Under the pieces are notes generated by a model, which had not been told where the DNA came from, did not search any database, and saw only the letters and a list, made by a program, of their open reading frames with translations. Position numbers and translations under genes: made by a program. Positions 43,370 to 54,135 of a DNA stretch of 64,000 bases are shown piece by piece (the stretch's first letter is position 1; the number at the start of each line of letters is the position of its first letter). The stretch lies in assembly GCA_940337035.1 (NCBI GenBank), contig OW679197.1, positions 39,190,466 through 39,254,465 of the forward strand, read 5' to 3'. The stretch is from Agriotes lineatus (lineage: Eukaryota > Arthropoda > Insecta > Coleoptera > Elateridae).

Positions 43370-43900
43370 CAACTTCCCTCGCAATTCGAAGCTTTGAAAC
43401 TACAAATTTTGCAAAGAGTTTTACTCAGAACTTTCCTCGCAAGTGGACGTTGTGATACTAAAAAAATTTCAAAATTAAAGGAAAATGGGGTAAAAATATC
43501 TTCACGTTTGTAATAATACTGAAACATAAAAGGAAACACTTGGCAAAGCAAATTAAATCAATTTAATATAAAAAAAAAACTACCAGTGATTTGACATTCG
43601 GCGCCTGCGAACGAGCCAGCAAACGCATTTCAATGACCTGCGCGCAGCTCGAAATAAAGCATGCGTTTGCTGCCTCGCCCACCAAGGACGCCTTTGGTCG
43701 GTGAGATGCGGCGGCCTTAAATAAAACGCATTTATTGTTAACTCGTGTTATATTTTTTAGAACATTTTTTATGTATCTGTTGGTTCCCATTTTTGTCAAG
43801 GGTAAAGCCTGAGGTATATGCAAATTGCTACTTTTATCTACGCATTTCTCAGTTAAAGCAAAAATAAACACAATTTTATTTTTTTAAGGTTCTCACTCTT
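43370..43900. mobile_element. ACTTCC element B relative (partial)
   Basis: Begins ACTTTCCTCGCAAG, GTTGTGATACTAAAA. It then has TAATAATACTGAAAC, AAACACTTGGCAA, a minus-strand tRNA-like segment (TCGGCGCCTGCGAACGAG) and AAATAAACACAATTTTATTTTTTTAAGG, in the same order as in other B copies. No (CAGA)n end, so truncated at right. Upstream 42956-43369 shows nothing recognisable except a CGGCGCCGGCGGCTGG run at 43077-43092. Confidence 0.6.
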
Positions 43901-44462
43901 TGTTATTGTTATGATACAAGCTTAAGGCTCCGCTTTACTTAACCGTAAAATTACGAAAAATCGTCGATTTTTATTATAATTTAAAAAGGTTGCTGTGGAT
44001 TATAAAATGCTTGCCGATGGCTAAATTTGCTTAGTAGGGGATTTACTAAGGGGGAAATTTTAAATTAGTTGTTTGCAATTAATAAAAAATAGTAAAACAA
44101 TTTTTAACTGTAATTTCTATAGTTTTGGGCAAAAGCATTTTATACCACCAAGTAGCTACTGTAATTATCTAGGGAGCTATTACAATATGTCTTTCAAGTG
44201 CTTCAATTTCGACTTTATTTGTAAAAAACTGAATACAATTTAGGAAACCAACACTACAATTTCTTCCTTTCCGTGTTGTTATTAACAAAGCATTAGAGGG
44301 AGTAAGCAGCTTATAGCGGATTACAGTTTAGTTCTTCGCAACTTACACCAGCAGCGGTTTGCGTACTTAAAATAAATATTGATCTTGGATTTTTGTTTTG
44401 CAGTACTGCATTATTTTTTAATCATATAATTCTTTAATTTGATTTGATTTTTATTTGGTGAT
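43901..44462. other. No recognisable feature
   Basis: AT-rich unassigned sequence; no frame, splice site pair or repeat recognised. Confidence 0.4.
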
Positions 44463-44566
44463 TTTAGAATTTAGGTTTGATAACATTAAAACTCCGTTTT
44501 TCTAATTTACTACCAGTGGTAATTTCTACCGGAGTTTTAATATTATCAAACCTAGAATCTAAAATT
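44463..44566. repeat. Hairpin element beside Mutator pseudogene
   Basis: TTTTAGAATTTAGGTTTGAT and ACATTAAAACTCCG pair with CGGAGTTTTAATAT and ATCAAACCTAGAATC across a 30-base loop (TACTACCAGTGGTAA). It lies 260 bp past the 3' end of the transposase pseudogene and could be part of that element's terminus. Confidence 0.7.
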
Positions 44567-44825
44567 TCCGAAATAAAACACAAAAAACATATAAATATAA
44601 AGAAAGATGCGGAAATAAAAAAAAATAATGAAGACTGATATACGTTTTATTGATTGTATTTACGTTAATAATAATTTAACATTTTCACACAACTTACATG
44701 AAAATTATTATTACATACAAACAAACACACTAAAACTAAATCTCCTTACTAATATACATTTTATTAATATTTCAATTCTAATAAAACCTTCTGTATTACT
44801 AATAATATGCGTTTAATTACAAATC

Positions 44826-47075
44826 TTAACATTTAATTTCTGGTATAGACAAATTTCGTGATTGCCGAGAATCTACAATTTCTGGTAGTAGTGCAAACAA
44901 ATAAAAGTTGACTAACTTTTCTTGCATATTTTTTAACCAAAAATTGTGGTCATACGCTATTTTTTCAATAAAAATATCTACGGTTGTATATACAACAAAA
45001 TAACAAAACTTTTTTTTTCTACATGCATTTGTCCCTGAATCTGATACATGTAATTATGGTTACATTTTAATTTAATTATAGTACCTTCATCCTTGCTGTT
45101 TTTTTTCACAGCTTCCATTATTGTAACAGTTCGTGCACTATATGGACATTTTATTTCCAATATGCTGTCATTGTCGATAATTCCGTCTGGTGATGCACCT
45201 ATAAAGGGATATTCTTCATCAACAAAAATCCCGGAGTCCTTTACTGTCATATTGGTTGTCCTGGAAAAGCACTGCCTTGCTTCATTTTCTGTTGTAATGC
45301 CGTATTCCAAAGATTTCACTTTTACGTTATTAATCGTATATAATATAGATTTCACCAAATTTCCTGTATTTGTATTTTGACGCATTTTGCATACAGCCCC
45401 AAAGTTGCTGGCTGTTAGCTTATTTTGCCTTTCCTTTTGCCATGTTGGATTGATACTTTGTCCTACAGTATTAGTGAAGACATTTTCGCGATCTACTTCA
45501 GCCATAGAAAGTAAAAATTTATTTTTTGCAATGGCAAGATCGTATTCGTTTTTGTCGTCCACAGTTCCTTCTGGCACAGCGCCGTAATCAAAATCTTCCT
45601 TACAGCGCTTCGTCTTTTTTTAATATAAGTTTTATGAACCCTGCTTCTTAATTTATCAGCGTAACACTTGGTGTATTTACCTGCTTCACCACCAAACAGA
45701 TTTTCTTGTACGATGTCAACAAACGAGCCACGAAAGTTGTAACTAATAGCAGCTGCTTTACAGCGAGTTTCGTAAGAACCACGTGTACAAAAAATAATTA
45801 TTTTTCCTCCAACTAGTTTATTAACCATAGAATTATAATTTTCTACGCAATTACTATCAACATCATACAGCAGACTTGACGAATTATTAACAACACGCAT
45901 TAATGTACATTGAAATTCGTTAAAGCTTGCACAATTTTCGAAAATTGGGTAAATATTTGATTCCCCTGGCTTAGGTCCTTTGCAGAAATATTTATACGTA
46001 TTTTCACTAATTACGCAGTGTGTGTGGTCACCCAAAATATGACAAGGGCCGTTGATAATGTCTTCTTTTAAATATTTTATTTTCACAGGGAAAGGAATGT
46101 TCTCATTTTTTCTATGTTTTATAGCTCCCACGATGGCTGTTCTAAATCTTAGAATATTGCTTTTAATAAAAGTTTTGATTTTTGCATCCATCTTTGGTCG
46201 TTTTGCTAAATCGTTAATGTGCTGGCATAATTGTGTAGAATATGATTTCAACACTCAATTTTTTCGATAAAAAACTTAGGGTCGTACGGTTTGTGTTCCC
46301 CAATTTTCTTGTACACGCTACTGTCCCCGTCTCCAATAACTCGCGAATATTTTAGATTGTGCATTTCTAGGGATGATTTAAATCCATCTAAAATAATAGA
46401 TGATTCCATAGACGTCGATGTGCCTGACCAATTTTTGTAACATTGGTGTGGTACATCTTCCTTGCTACTTTTCGATCTATCGCAAAAATAACAGTACTTG
46501 TTTTGTATCCCAACATAAAGTATTTCCTTGGTTCTAGCTCCTATTATGCAGGCTACACTAGAAAGAGCATTGTAATTAGATTTATAAGACCGTTTTGCCC
46601 AGGCTCAGTCTAGAATGACAGTAGTAATAGGTATTTCATCATCACCAACATCGCCAGCTTCTATTGCCAGTTTGCGTTCCTCAGCACCTGCCAATAATAT
46701 TTCATCCCAGCAGCCCTTATGTATAACTTTTTGTACGTCACTTTGATACTTGATGTAGGTTTTTGTAGAAGTTGACGGTATATCTAATGTTGAATATAGT
46801 TCATTTAACTGGCTATGTCCTATGCCCGTAGCAGTTGCACCACATACCGCTGACTCATTGATGTTCCTGATGGAATGATGTTCTTCTCTGAAAATTGTTT
46901 CCTTTTTGTTACAAACAGCACAAAGAAATGTTAGAGAGCTTCTAAAACCCATTATTTTTTCCGATATCAAGGTCATGTCAAAAAAACTACAGCCAAATCA
47001 TTCGTGTTTTAATGACTTTAGAGCGTCTAAGAATGGTATAAGATCAACAATTCGACGTCCGCTAATACTGCCTTC
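44826..47075 (-). pseudogene. Mutator-like transposase-YqaJ fusion, decayed (main part)
   Basis: Paralogue of 22193-24494 in the same domain order. N-part 47067-46605: Cys pair in FLCAVCNKK, CGATATGIGHSQLNELYSTL, and VILD (first catalytic Asp) followed at once by a stop replacing a Gly. Then GDGDSSVY (second Asp) near 46320, a stop after IEC, and a frameshift near 46225. 46254-45590 holds CVENYNSMVNKLVGGK with the catalytic Glu. After another shift comes the YqaJ domain (45577-44978): WQKERQNKLTASNFG, FIGASPDG, ILEIKCPYSA and YMYQIQGQM. A last shift near 45000 precedes the C-terminal LPEIVDSRQSRNLSIPEI and stop at 44826. Another stop (HE*FGC) lies near 46990. Its 5' end continues at 49337-49465 beyond a hAT insertion. 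Confidence 0.88.
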
Positions 47076-49336
47076 CAGTGGTGTATTGGTAAAAACTTAG
47101 GTACCGGCTCGCATATGTGACGACCCCCCCCCCCTCGATAATTTTAATAAAGGTTTTTACATAGTCAAATATATTTATATATTTTCAAGTCGTACATTTA
47201 TGCTTCCAATTTTTTTATCTTTGCTGACAATCCACGAGTAAGTACGTTTCTTGCTCTCCCACATTTCAGTCATCCACATATTGGTCAAGAAGGTTTAGCA
47301 GCATTTTCTTTGATTTTCGTAGATGTCTTCACATCATTCGAAACTTCCACAAAAGAGTCAAACTTTGTAGCTGGCGGTGATGCACTTTCAGAAAGGCCTA
47401 TGGTCCGTTTTATTGTTAGCATCTACCAGCTTCACTCGTTTTAAAAAGTAAGACTTCAACGACGTTGCTTTCTTTCGCAACTCATTACAAAGGGATCTTC
47501 TTTAATAGTTACCTATAAAAAGATCTGTAAAAGGCTTTACCCAGAACTTCCCTAGTCGACATTGTGACACAAAATAATTTTTTTTTCAAACGGCAGTAAA
47601 ATATGGCATTATACTGCTGGATTGATGATGCTAAACTGTCACTTTATTGCCAAGCGGCAGATAATATTATCTGCCGCTCGTCAGCGGCAGATAAAGTTAT
47701 TATCTGCCGCTGACAACTTTATCTGCCGCTCGTCAGCGGCAGATAAAGTTATTATCTGCCGCTGACAACTTTATCTGCCGCTCGTCAGCGGCAGATAAAG
47801 TTATTATCTGCCGCTGACAACTTTATCTGCCGCTCGTCAGCGGCAGATAATATTATCTGCCGCTGACGAGATCAAGTAATTTTCTCGGAATTTTGTTCAC
47901 AAGGTTGTAAATAATTTGTTATAAAAACGTTTGAAGAAAAAATACTATATGTTATTCGGAGCAAAAGTATCTTTATGTGGCTCGGCTGTACTTATCTGCC
48001 TCGCAAGCTCGGCAGATAACCCGTCTAGCCTCGCCACATAAAATATAACTTTTGCTCCTAATAACATAATATACTATTAAAAATAAAATTAAGTTAGGAG
48101 TAAAAATATCTTAACGTTTCGAATAAATTAAATAAATTTTCAAATTAAAAAAAATCCGTTACCGTAGGAATTTGAACCGCGGAGCTTGCGACCAATTCCT
48201 TACTACTCTACGGAGAACTGTTGGTATCGTCGGGTTTCAGCTGGCTTAACCTACACGCCGGGAATGTCTTAAGAAAATTAATTATATTTTTTACATCAAT
48301 AAACCAATGCAGATAATTCTTTCACTAAACATTTCTTTATTCATTTATAAACATATACGCAGGATGTATATATTTATGTGCAATAGTTTTTACGATATAC
48401 GTCGATGCCTTGCCCAAATATGCGTTTCCCGTCTATTTCAAGGTTTGGAATTTACGCATTTATGCGGCTCGCGGCCTAATAATCAAAGGAAAGAAGTAAC
48501 AATATCTTAACACTTGCTTATGCAAATTAAAGCAATTATCAAATTTAAAAAATTACCGGGAAGGGATTCGATCAACATCATCTGCGGATACAATCGTCGA
48601 TAGTCAGATAGATTTAACTGCGCTATGCAGGCTCGCTGAGGTGTGCGACGTATGGGTGTTATTGTGGAAACTTTTTGACTTTGCAACCTTATCTTGTATT
48701 TGTTGGGTTCTATTTTCGTCAAGTGTAAGGCTTGGTCTATGTGAAAATTACTACTTTAATCTATTTTCCACTTAACGCAAATACAAACACAATTTTATTT
48801 TTTTTAGGTGCTGACCCTGTATATATTTGTATGAAATTGCACCGGTTTTATTCTAGGTACATATATAATATGTATGCAAAATATCGTCTTCCTGCGACAA
48901 ATACTTTTGAGCTATACTGCCAAAAGACAGACAGACAGACGAAATTGAGAAAACCTTTTTTCGTCATCTAGGCACTCTGAAACGGGAAATCTGAAGGAAT
49001 CTTGGAAAATTATTTTTTCGCGATTACAATACTTTCTTCGTGAATGCCTATATTTACCAACCGGCCCGGCTACAAAACGGTCAATCAACCCTAAGCAGGT
49101 AGTTAGGCGATAACGTGCAAATCACCTGCTGAGAGCTGTTTACAGTTGCTCAGATTGTTATTTCTTGGAATTCAATGAAGAGTAGTGGTGTCCTTGCAGA
49201 TAAAATTGTGCATATAAAAACGAATCTCCTGCAAGTTTTGAATTCAGAAATCACTCTAAAGCCGGCTCGCGAGCCGTCTGGGAAAAACAGGTACCGGCTC
49301 GTCGAGCCGGTGCGAGCCGGCTCCAATACACCACTG
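47076..49336. mobile_element. hAT-type element with 8-bp target duplication, nested in Mutator pseudogene
   Basis: Starts CAGTGGTGTATTGG and ends CCAATACACCACTG, perfect 14-bp inverted ends. CTGCCTTC flanks it at 47068-47075 and 49337-49344. Removing it joins the two halves of the transposase frame (EGS | ISGRR). Sub-terminal GCCGGCTCGCGAGCC and GTACCGGCTCGTCGAGCCGG palindromes lie at 49260-49320. No transposase visible. Much of the interior is later insertions: ACTTCC element B (from about 47546 to 49030) with a (CAGA)n stretch near 48925-48945, and the palindromic block 47578-48079. Confidence 0.9.
47578..48079. repeat. Palindromic block, copy 2
   Basis: Reverse-oriented copy of 21711-22162, with an extra unit of about 50 bases in the GCGGCAGATAAAG array. 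Here the flanks AAAATAA (47571-47577 and 48080-48086) form a candidate 7-bp target duplication, and the site without the block matches element B elsewhere (GACATTGTGACAC ... TTAAGTTAGGAG). The block is therefore a mobile unit. Confidence 0.8.
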
Positions 49337-49465
49337 CTGCCTTCCGATTTATTTTCTTCCAAACCAGTTTCGATAAACAAATCCATTGGTTCTTCTGTAA
49401 ATTCCATTTCTTCTGGATCTATAGTCACATCATTCGGATTTGTGTGTCCAGAACTCAAATTGTCA
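49337..49465 (-). pseudogene. Mutator-like transposase-YqaJ pseudogene, 5' part
   Basis: Starts at an acceptor-like TATTTAG (AG at 49466-49467) and reads SSGHTNPNDVTIDPEEMEF, EPMDLFIETGLEENKSEG, then the hAT insertion. The frame relation to the acceptor (one base before the first full codon) is the same as in the intact copy at 24494, supporting a conserved intron before this exon in both genes. The acidic composition also matches the intact copy's start. Confidence 0.75.
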
Positions 49466-50797
49466 CTAAATAGTAATTTACGTTACAAGTATAGAAAGTG
49501 GAGCTTTTCAGTACGAGTGAGATGTTTCCGGAAGAGGCCGTTAGGCGAGTCCGGAATTTCGAGACGAGTATGGAAAAGCCACTTTCATACGAATTTCGTA
49601 TAATATTTTTTAGGATACTGCATTGGTATGGTAACTAGCGTTTACATAGTTACAAACGAGTCCGGTAGATAAAATTTACCAGCCTAGACCAGTAGTAGTT
49701 GACAACGGCCGGATTAAAGGCCGTTGTCAACTACTACTGGTCTAGGCCGGTAAATTTTTTCTACCGGACTCGTTTGTAACAATATAAATGCTAGTTACCA
49801 GTGCAGTATCCTAAATAATCTTATACGATACACGACCGGTAGCATTTTTATGACCTTGCCAAACATACAGGTCTCGCCCTAAAAGTATTGGCGCGGCCAT
49901 AAAAATGTTGCTACCGGTCTAATAACGTAAATAGCTATTTTCGTACACTAGCATGCAAAACAAAATAATAAATTTATCCTCTCATCTGAATTGGCCGTAA
50001 AATTTGTTAATTAGAAAGGTACACTTGGCGGTATTTGTACGGCAAAGTAAAATTCGTACGGCAAAGTGCTACTTTGCCGTACCAATACCGCAAAAAACGA
50101 CTTTGCCGTACGAATTCCGCAAAGTGTAACTTTCTAATTATTACATTGTACGGCAAAGCAGCTCTTTCAATGCTAGTGTACGAAAAAATTATTTGTTAAT
50201 TAGATCAAACGGGTCTAACGTAAGAACACTGTATTATAATAAAAAAGTACTGGTTAAATGGTATCAAACGATTCGTAATTTGATTAACACTGCTTAGACA
50301 AGTGTTATTTCTGTAAATGTTTGCTATGCTGTTGTTAAGAATGTAATTATAACAAGTGTTAATTCTCAGCTTTGAATAGCTTTTACCAGAAAAATACAAC
50401 AGATTAAGAAAATAGTTCTTAGTTTTAAGCGTAGAATATCGTAGTGTACTTTTTTCGTACACTAGCATTAGACGAGCTGCTTTACCGTACAATTTATTGA
50501 TTAGAAAGTTACACTTTGCGGTATTCGTACAAATTTTACTTTGCCGTACAAATACCGCAAAGTGTACCTTTCTAATTAATAAATTTTACGGCAAATTCAG
50601 ATGAGAAGATAAATTGATTCTTCCGTTTTGTATGCTAGTGTACGAAAAAATATTATACGAAACTCTTATGAAAGTGGTTTTTCCATACTCGTCTCGAAAT
50701 TCCGGACTCGGCCTAACGGCTTCTTCCGGAAACATCTCACTCGTACTGAAAAGCTCCACTCTTTATACTTGTAACGTAAATTACTATTATCTACGAC
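49464..50797. repeat. Nested fold-back elements
   Basis: Outer arms ATAGTAATTTACGTTACAAG (49464 on) and CTTGTAACGTAAATTACTAT (to 50797) continue for about 150 bases, with TCCGGAATTTCGAGACGAGT mirrored on the other side. Inside lie a near-perfect 207-bp palindrome (49611-49817, TACTGGTCTAGGCCGG arms), another at 49835-49919 (GACCGGTAGCATTTTTATG), and inverted TTCGTACACTAGCAT / ATGCTAGTGTACGAA units with TTTGCCGTACAA palindromes (49940-50190, 50455-50650). The centre (50200-50450) is unrelated AT-rich DNA. Frames across it are artefacts. Confidence 0.85.
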
Positions 50798-51109
50798 AGT
50801 GTTTAATTGGCAGTTTTAAGTGTTTAAGTGTTGAAAAGATTTCATTAGGCACGTCGTCAGTAGCAACGTGTTTTAAAATTTTTAACCACCCAAAATTACG
50901 ACTGTTTGCTATTATATATAAATATTTTAACATTATAGTTTATGGAGATAAATTATGTCAAAGAAATTTAGAAAATATGTGCTCTATTATTAATGCATGA
51001 TTTTTACTATTGGAATAATAAAAAATCAATAAGTCGTAACATGTTTAATATTTTTATCTTCATCAGTGTTGTTATAGCCTCTTAACCAAATTAATTTTAG
51101 TATCGTTAG

Positions 51110-51240
51110 GAGCTTCATTACCGCACTGAGTGCGGTTATGGATATTACCGCACTCCGTGCGGTAATGGATAGATATTACCGCACTCAGTGTGGTAATGAA
51201 TATTATCGCACCCTTTTTGTATAAAGAAATACGTTGAATC
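51110..51240. repeat. Array of short CCGCACTnnGTGCGG palindromes
   Basis: ATTACCGCACTGAGTGCGGT occurs with variants CTCCGTGCGGTAAT and CTCAGTGTGGTAAT three times in about 90 bases. Non-coding. Confidence 0.75.
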
Positions 51241-51250
51241 AGAATTTATT

Positions 51251-51415
51251 GATGAAGATAAAATATTGAACAATACACGTTTTGCTTATGGCAGTTAACG
51301 AGACTCGTTTGATTGCCGCAAAACTCGGCTTACCGCCTCGTTTTTGGCAATCAAACTCGTGTCGTTAAGATGCTCATAATCAAACTTGTATCGTTAATAT
51401 CTATTATTTTATCCT
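51251..51415. repeat. Modular hairpin element, member B
   Basis: Left end AGATAAAATATTGAACAATA, then CACGTTTT; right end AACTTGTATCGTTAATATC. Inner arms CGAGACTCGTTTGATTGCC and GGCAATCAAACTCGTG around CCGCCTCG. The ends match members A and C; the core does not. Confidence 0.7.
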
Positions 51416-51930
51416 ATTATGTTATTATGACAATAACTCCTTAGCAACAAGTTGCGTTAAGATGCATTTAACAGCACTAGTGTTGTTATGAAAAATAACA
51501 TAACGATACTTTATTAGCATTTAATCACATGTTGACAGCACTGATGTGTATTGTCAGTCTATGTCAAATTCGATGTTAGTAGGTTAGGTTTTGTTTGTTA
51601 TTTGACACAAACTGACGCAAAACTTAACCTAAAAATCTCAAATTTAACATAACCTGACAGTGCTACCAACAATACAGTATTGAGTTTTTATCTTACTAGT
51701 GATACCACCACTCGCTGTTGTAAGTGTCCTTAATAACCATTTTTCCTATTTTTTAAAAAGATTAGTATTTTAGGATAAAATAAACCGTGTTATGATATAC
51801 GCAACGTTATCTGCTTTCTACATTACTTGAGAATTTTAAAGAACTCGCTCCTAACGTCGCTCGTTCATTGAAACTATTCTCTGGTAATGTAAAAAGCTTG
51901 ATGACGTTACTTGCATCGTAAATTACTATA
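51402..51930. repeat. Dispersed repeat (copy of 12763-13077 plus 15643-15870)
   Basis: TATTTTATCCTATTATG through GATACCACCACTCGCTG to GTAAATTACTATA matches the earlier copy with high identity and shows what that copy looked like without the mariner element (a short stretch next to the insertion is absent here). Confidence 0.75.
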
Positions 51931-52430
51931 ACAGTTTCAAAAATTACAAGACGTTTCGCAACTTGTGGTTGCTTCATCAGTTGTTATTAACAATATTTAA
52001 TTTAAAAATTTGGTTTACATTTATAACGATATTCTATAGTTGAATTTTGACATTATGCTGAATTAATTACAACTTTTTTCTTATTATGAAGTTTCCATTA
52101 TTGTTTTTAAGTTAAAGGTGAAATATTTATGAAGATAACATGTTGATATTTATAAAGGGGTAAACACTGTGCAATGAACCTCTTCAGGGGTGCATTTTCT
52201 ATCATAATTTAAATTAAATAAAAAATATCAACATGTTACCTTCATAAATATTTCACTTTTAACTTAAAAACAATAATGGAAACTTTATAATAAGAAAAAG
52301 TTGTAATTAATTCAGCACAATGTCAAAATTCAACTATAGAATATCGTTATAAATGTAAACCACATTTTTAAATTAAATATTTTTAATAACAACCATAAGT
52401 TGCGAAACGTCTTGTAATTTTTAAAACTGT
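51931..52430. mobile_element. Mariner-like 500-bp MITE
   Basis: Ends ACAGTTTCAAAAATTACAAG and CTTGTAATTTTTAAAACTGT, TA on both sides. Arms of about 200 bases (ACAAGACGTTTCGCAACTT, AATTAATTACAACTTTTT, AACATGTT) are inverted around a centre GGGGTAAACACTGTGC. The corresponding site at 15866 is empty. No transposase. Confidence 0.85.
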
Positions 52431-52625
52431 TAAAATATTAAACATGTTACGACTTATTGATTTTTTATTATTCCAATAGTTAAAATCATGCATTAATAAT
52501 ATAAAACATATTTTCTAAATTTCTTTGACATAATCTATCTCCCTAAACTATAATGTTAAATTTCTAAATGTCAATTTTCACAACTTAATTTAAATATTTT
52601 TTATATTTACGGTGTTTTCTAGATT

Positions 52626-53466
52626 ATGTCCAGTCAAATGGTAGAAAATAGGCAAACGGTTTGGTGGAGTTTTGATATTTTATTCCTATGTTTTCTTGGG
52701 TCGCTGTACACGAATATCAGGTTTGCCAACAAACATTTTTACCGGAAACATGTTTTTTTTTAGGAAAAAACGGTGTAAAAACAGTTTTTTTTAAGTTTTT
52801 CTAAAATTACCCGAAAGCTGTCCATTTTTCGTAAATGTTGAATCTATATGAAATGAAAGAATATAACATTTCCTACATTTTATTTACTTGAGGTTTTTTT
52901 CTCCGACCAATCGTTCAGCCGCGAGAGCGCCGCGAAGTTACAGTCCAGTCAAATGGTAGAAAATATGGGAAAGTTTTGATATTTGGTTCCTATGTTTTTT
53001 GGATCACTGTACACGAATATCAGGTTTGCCAACAAGAATTTTGACCGAAAGCATTTTTTTAAGCCAAAACGGTTTAAGTTTAAAACCCCATTTTTTTTCT
53101 AGTTTTTCTAAAATTACTCGAAAACTATCAAATTTCGTAAATGTTGAACTTATATGAAATGAAAGAGGATGAAATTTCCTACATTTTATGTACTAGAGAT
53201 TTTTTCCTCCGATCAATCGTTCAGCCGCGAGAGCGCCGCGCAGTTAGATGTTAAAAGCAAAAAAAAAAGATTTATCCCAGTTTATTTCTGAGTAACTCGA
53301 AAACTATCAATTTTTCGTACATCAAAAATGGTATATGAAATGAATCTTCATAAATGAAATGTTGGTAAACCTGATATTCGCGTACAGCGACCCAAAAAAC
53401 ATATAGAAACCAATTATCAAAACACCACCAAAACTTTCCTCTATTCGCCTTTTTGACTGGACTATA
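52626..53466. mobile_element. Tc1/mariner-like TIR element (AGTCCAGTCAAA ends)
   Basis: Begins TATGTCCAGTCAAATGG and ends TTTGACTGGACTATA; TA at both borders. About 150 bases next to the left end (GTCCAGTCAAATGGTAGAAA ... CGAATATCAGGTTTGCC) are repeated directly at 52943-53070 and inverted at 53335-53463. GAGAGCGCCGCG occurs twice (52923, 53231). Non-coding. Confidence 0.7.
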
Positions 53467-53474
53467 TATCGTAG

Positions 53475-53990
53475 CAGGGGCGTAGCTACTGCTATATGTG
53501 CCGTATCAATGATACAGGGCCCACGAGCCAGGGGAGCCCACCAGCACTCAAGCTCTCAAAAAAAAAAAAATATAAATTTAATTTGGAAACTTTTGCTCAG
53601 GTCACATTTAAGAATTTAGGTTTATATAGGCGGAAAGTGTTTGGTTATCGGATTTAGCCATATTATCTATGGAAAAGGAAGAATTAAAATTATCTCCAAA
53701 TATGGAACGTCTTATAAACATTTTCGCGGAGAAAAAGTTCGGAGAGTAACTCTGTAGATAATTATTTACTTCCTTGTTTCTTGCTATTTACCATTTACTT
53801 GCTCTTTACTTATGTAAATATATGGAAACTGTAAACTATGATTTACCGCTCTTTTTACGTAATAAAATTAAAATTGAATTCGTATCTTTATACGTTCATT
53901 TGATAATACCCTGATTGGGTGGGGGCGGGGGTGAGGGGCCCACTTGCAAGTTTATGATACAGGGCCCGTTGATCTCTAGCTACGCCTGTG
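53475..53990. mobile_element. hAT-type MITE with 8-bp target duplication
   Basis: Starts CAGGGGCGTAGCTA and ends TAGCTACGCCTGTG. TATCGTAG flanks it at 53467-53474 and 53991-53998. Sub-terminal GATACAGGGCCC on both arms (inverted). 516 bp, non-coding; the poly-A/C runs inside are simple sequence. Confidence 0.88.
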
Positions 53991-53997
53991 TATCGTA

Positions 53998-54135
53998 GAT
54001 AAAATATTGTACTATACACATGCGTAAAGCATCTTTGATCACTCGCGGGGCTTAAAACGCTCGCTTACTCGCGTCTTAACTCTGCCCTACTCGTGTCTAA
54101 AGACTAGCTTTACGCACTTGTATCGTAAATTACTA
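53998..54135. repeat. Modular hairpin element, member C
   Basis: Left end AGATAAAATATTGTACTATA, CACATGCG; right end CACTTGTATCGTAAATTACT. Inner arms GCGTAAAGCATC and AGACTAGCTTTACGC with a CTCGCTTACTCGCG core. Confidence 0.65.

Larger units (their letters stand above)
50926..52556. repeat. Large fold-back containing dispersed repeat and MITE
   Basis: Arms of about 120 bases (AATTATGTCAAAGAAATTTAG ... CAATAAGTCGTAACATG, first 20 bases shown in part) at 50926-51047 and mirrored at 52434-52556. The interior holds a CCGCACTGAGTGCGG-type palindrome array (51110-51215), modular hairpin member B, the dispersed repeat also present at 12763-15870, and a mariner-like MITE. Confidence 0.75.

Noticed and set aside
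21711..48079. A giant 26-kb Mutator element bounded by the two inverted palindromic blocks and carrying protease exons
   Set aside because: The right-hand block lies inside an ACTTCC element within a hAT that has its own 8-bp duplication and splits the second transposase gene. The block is therefore an independent insertion, not the terminus of a 26-kb element.
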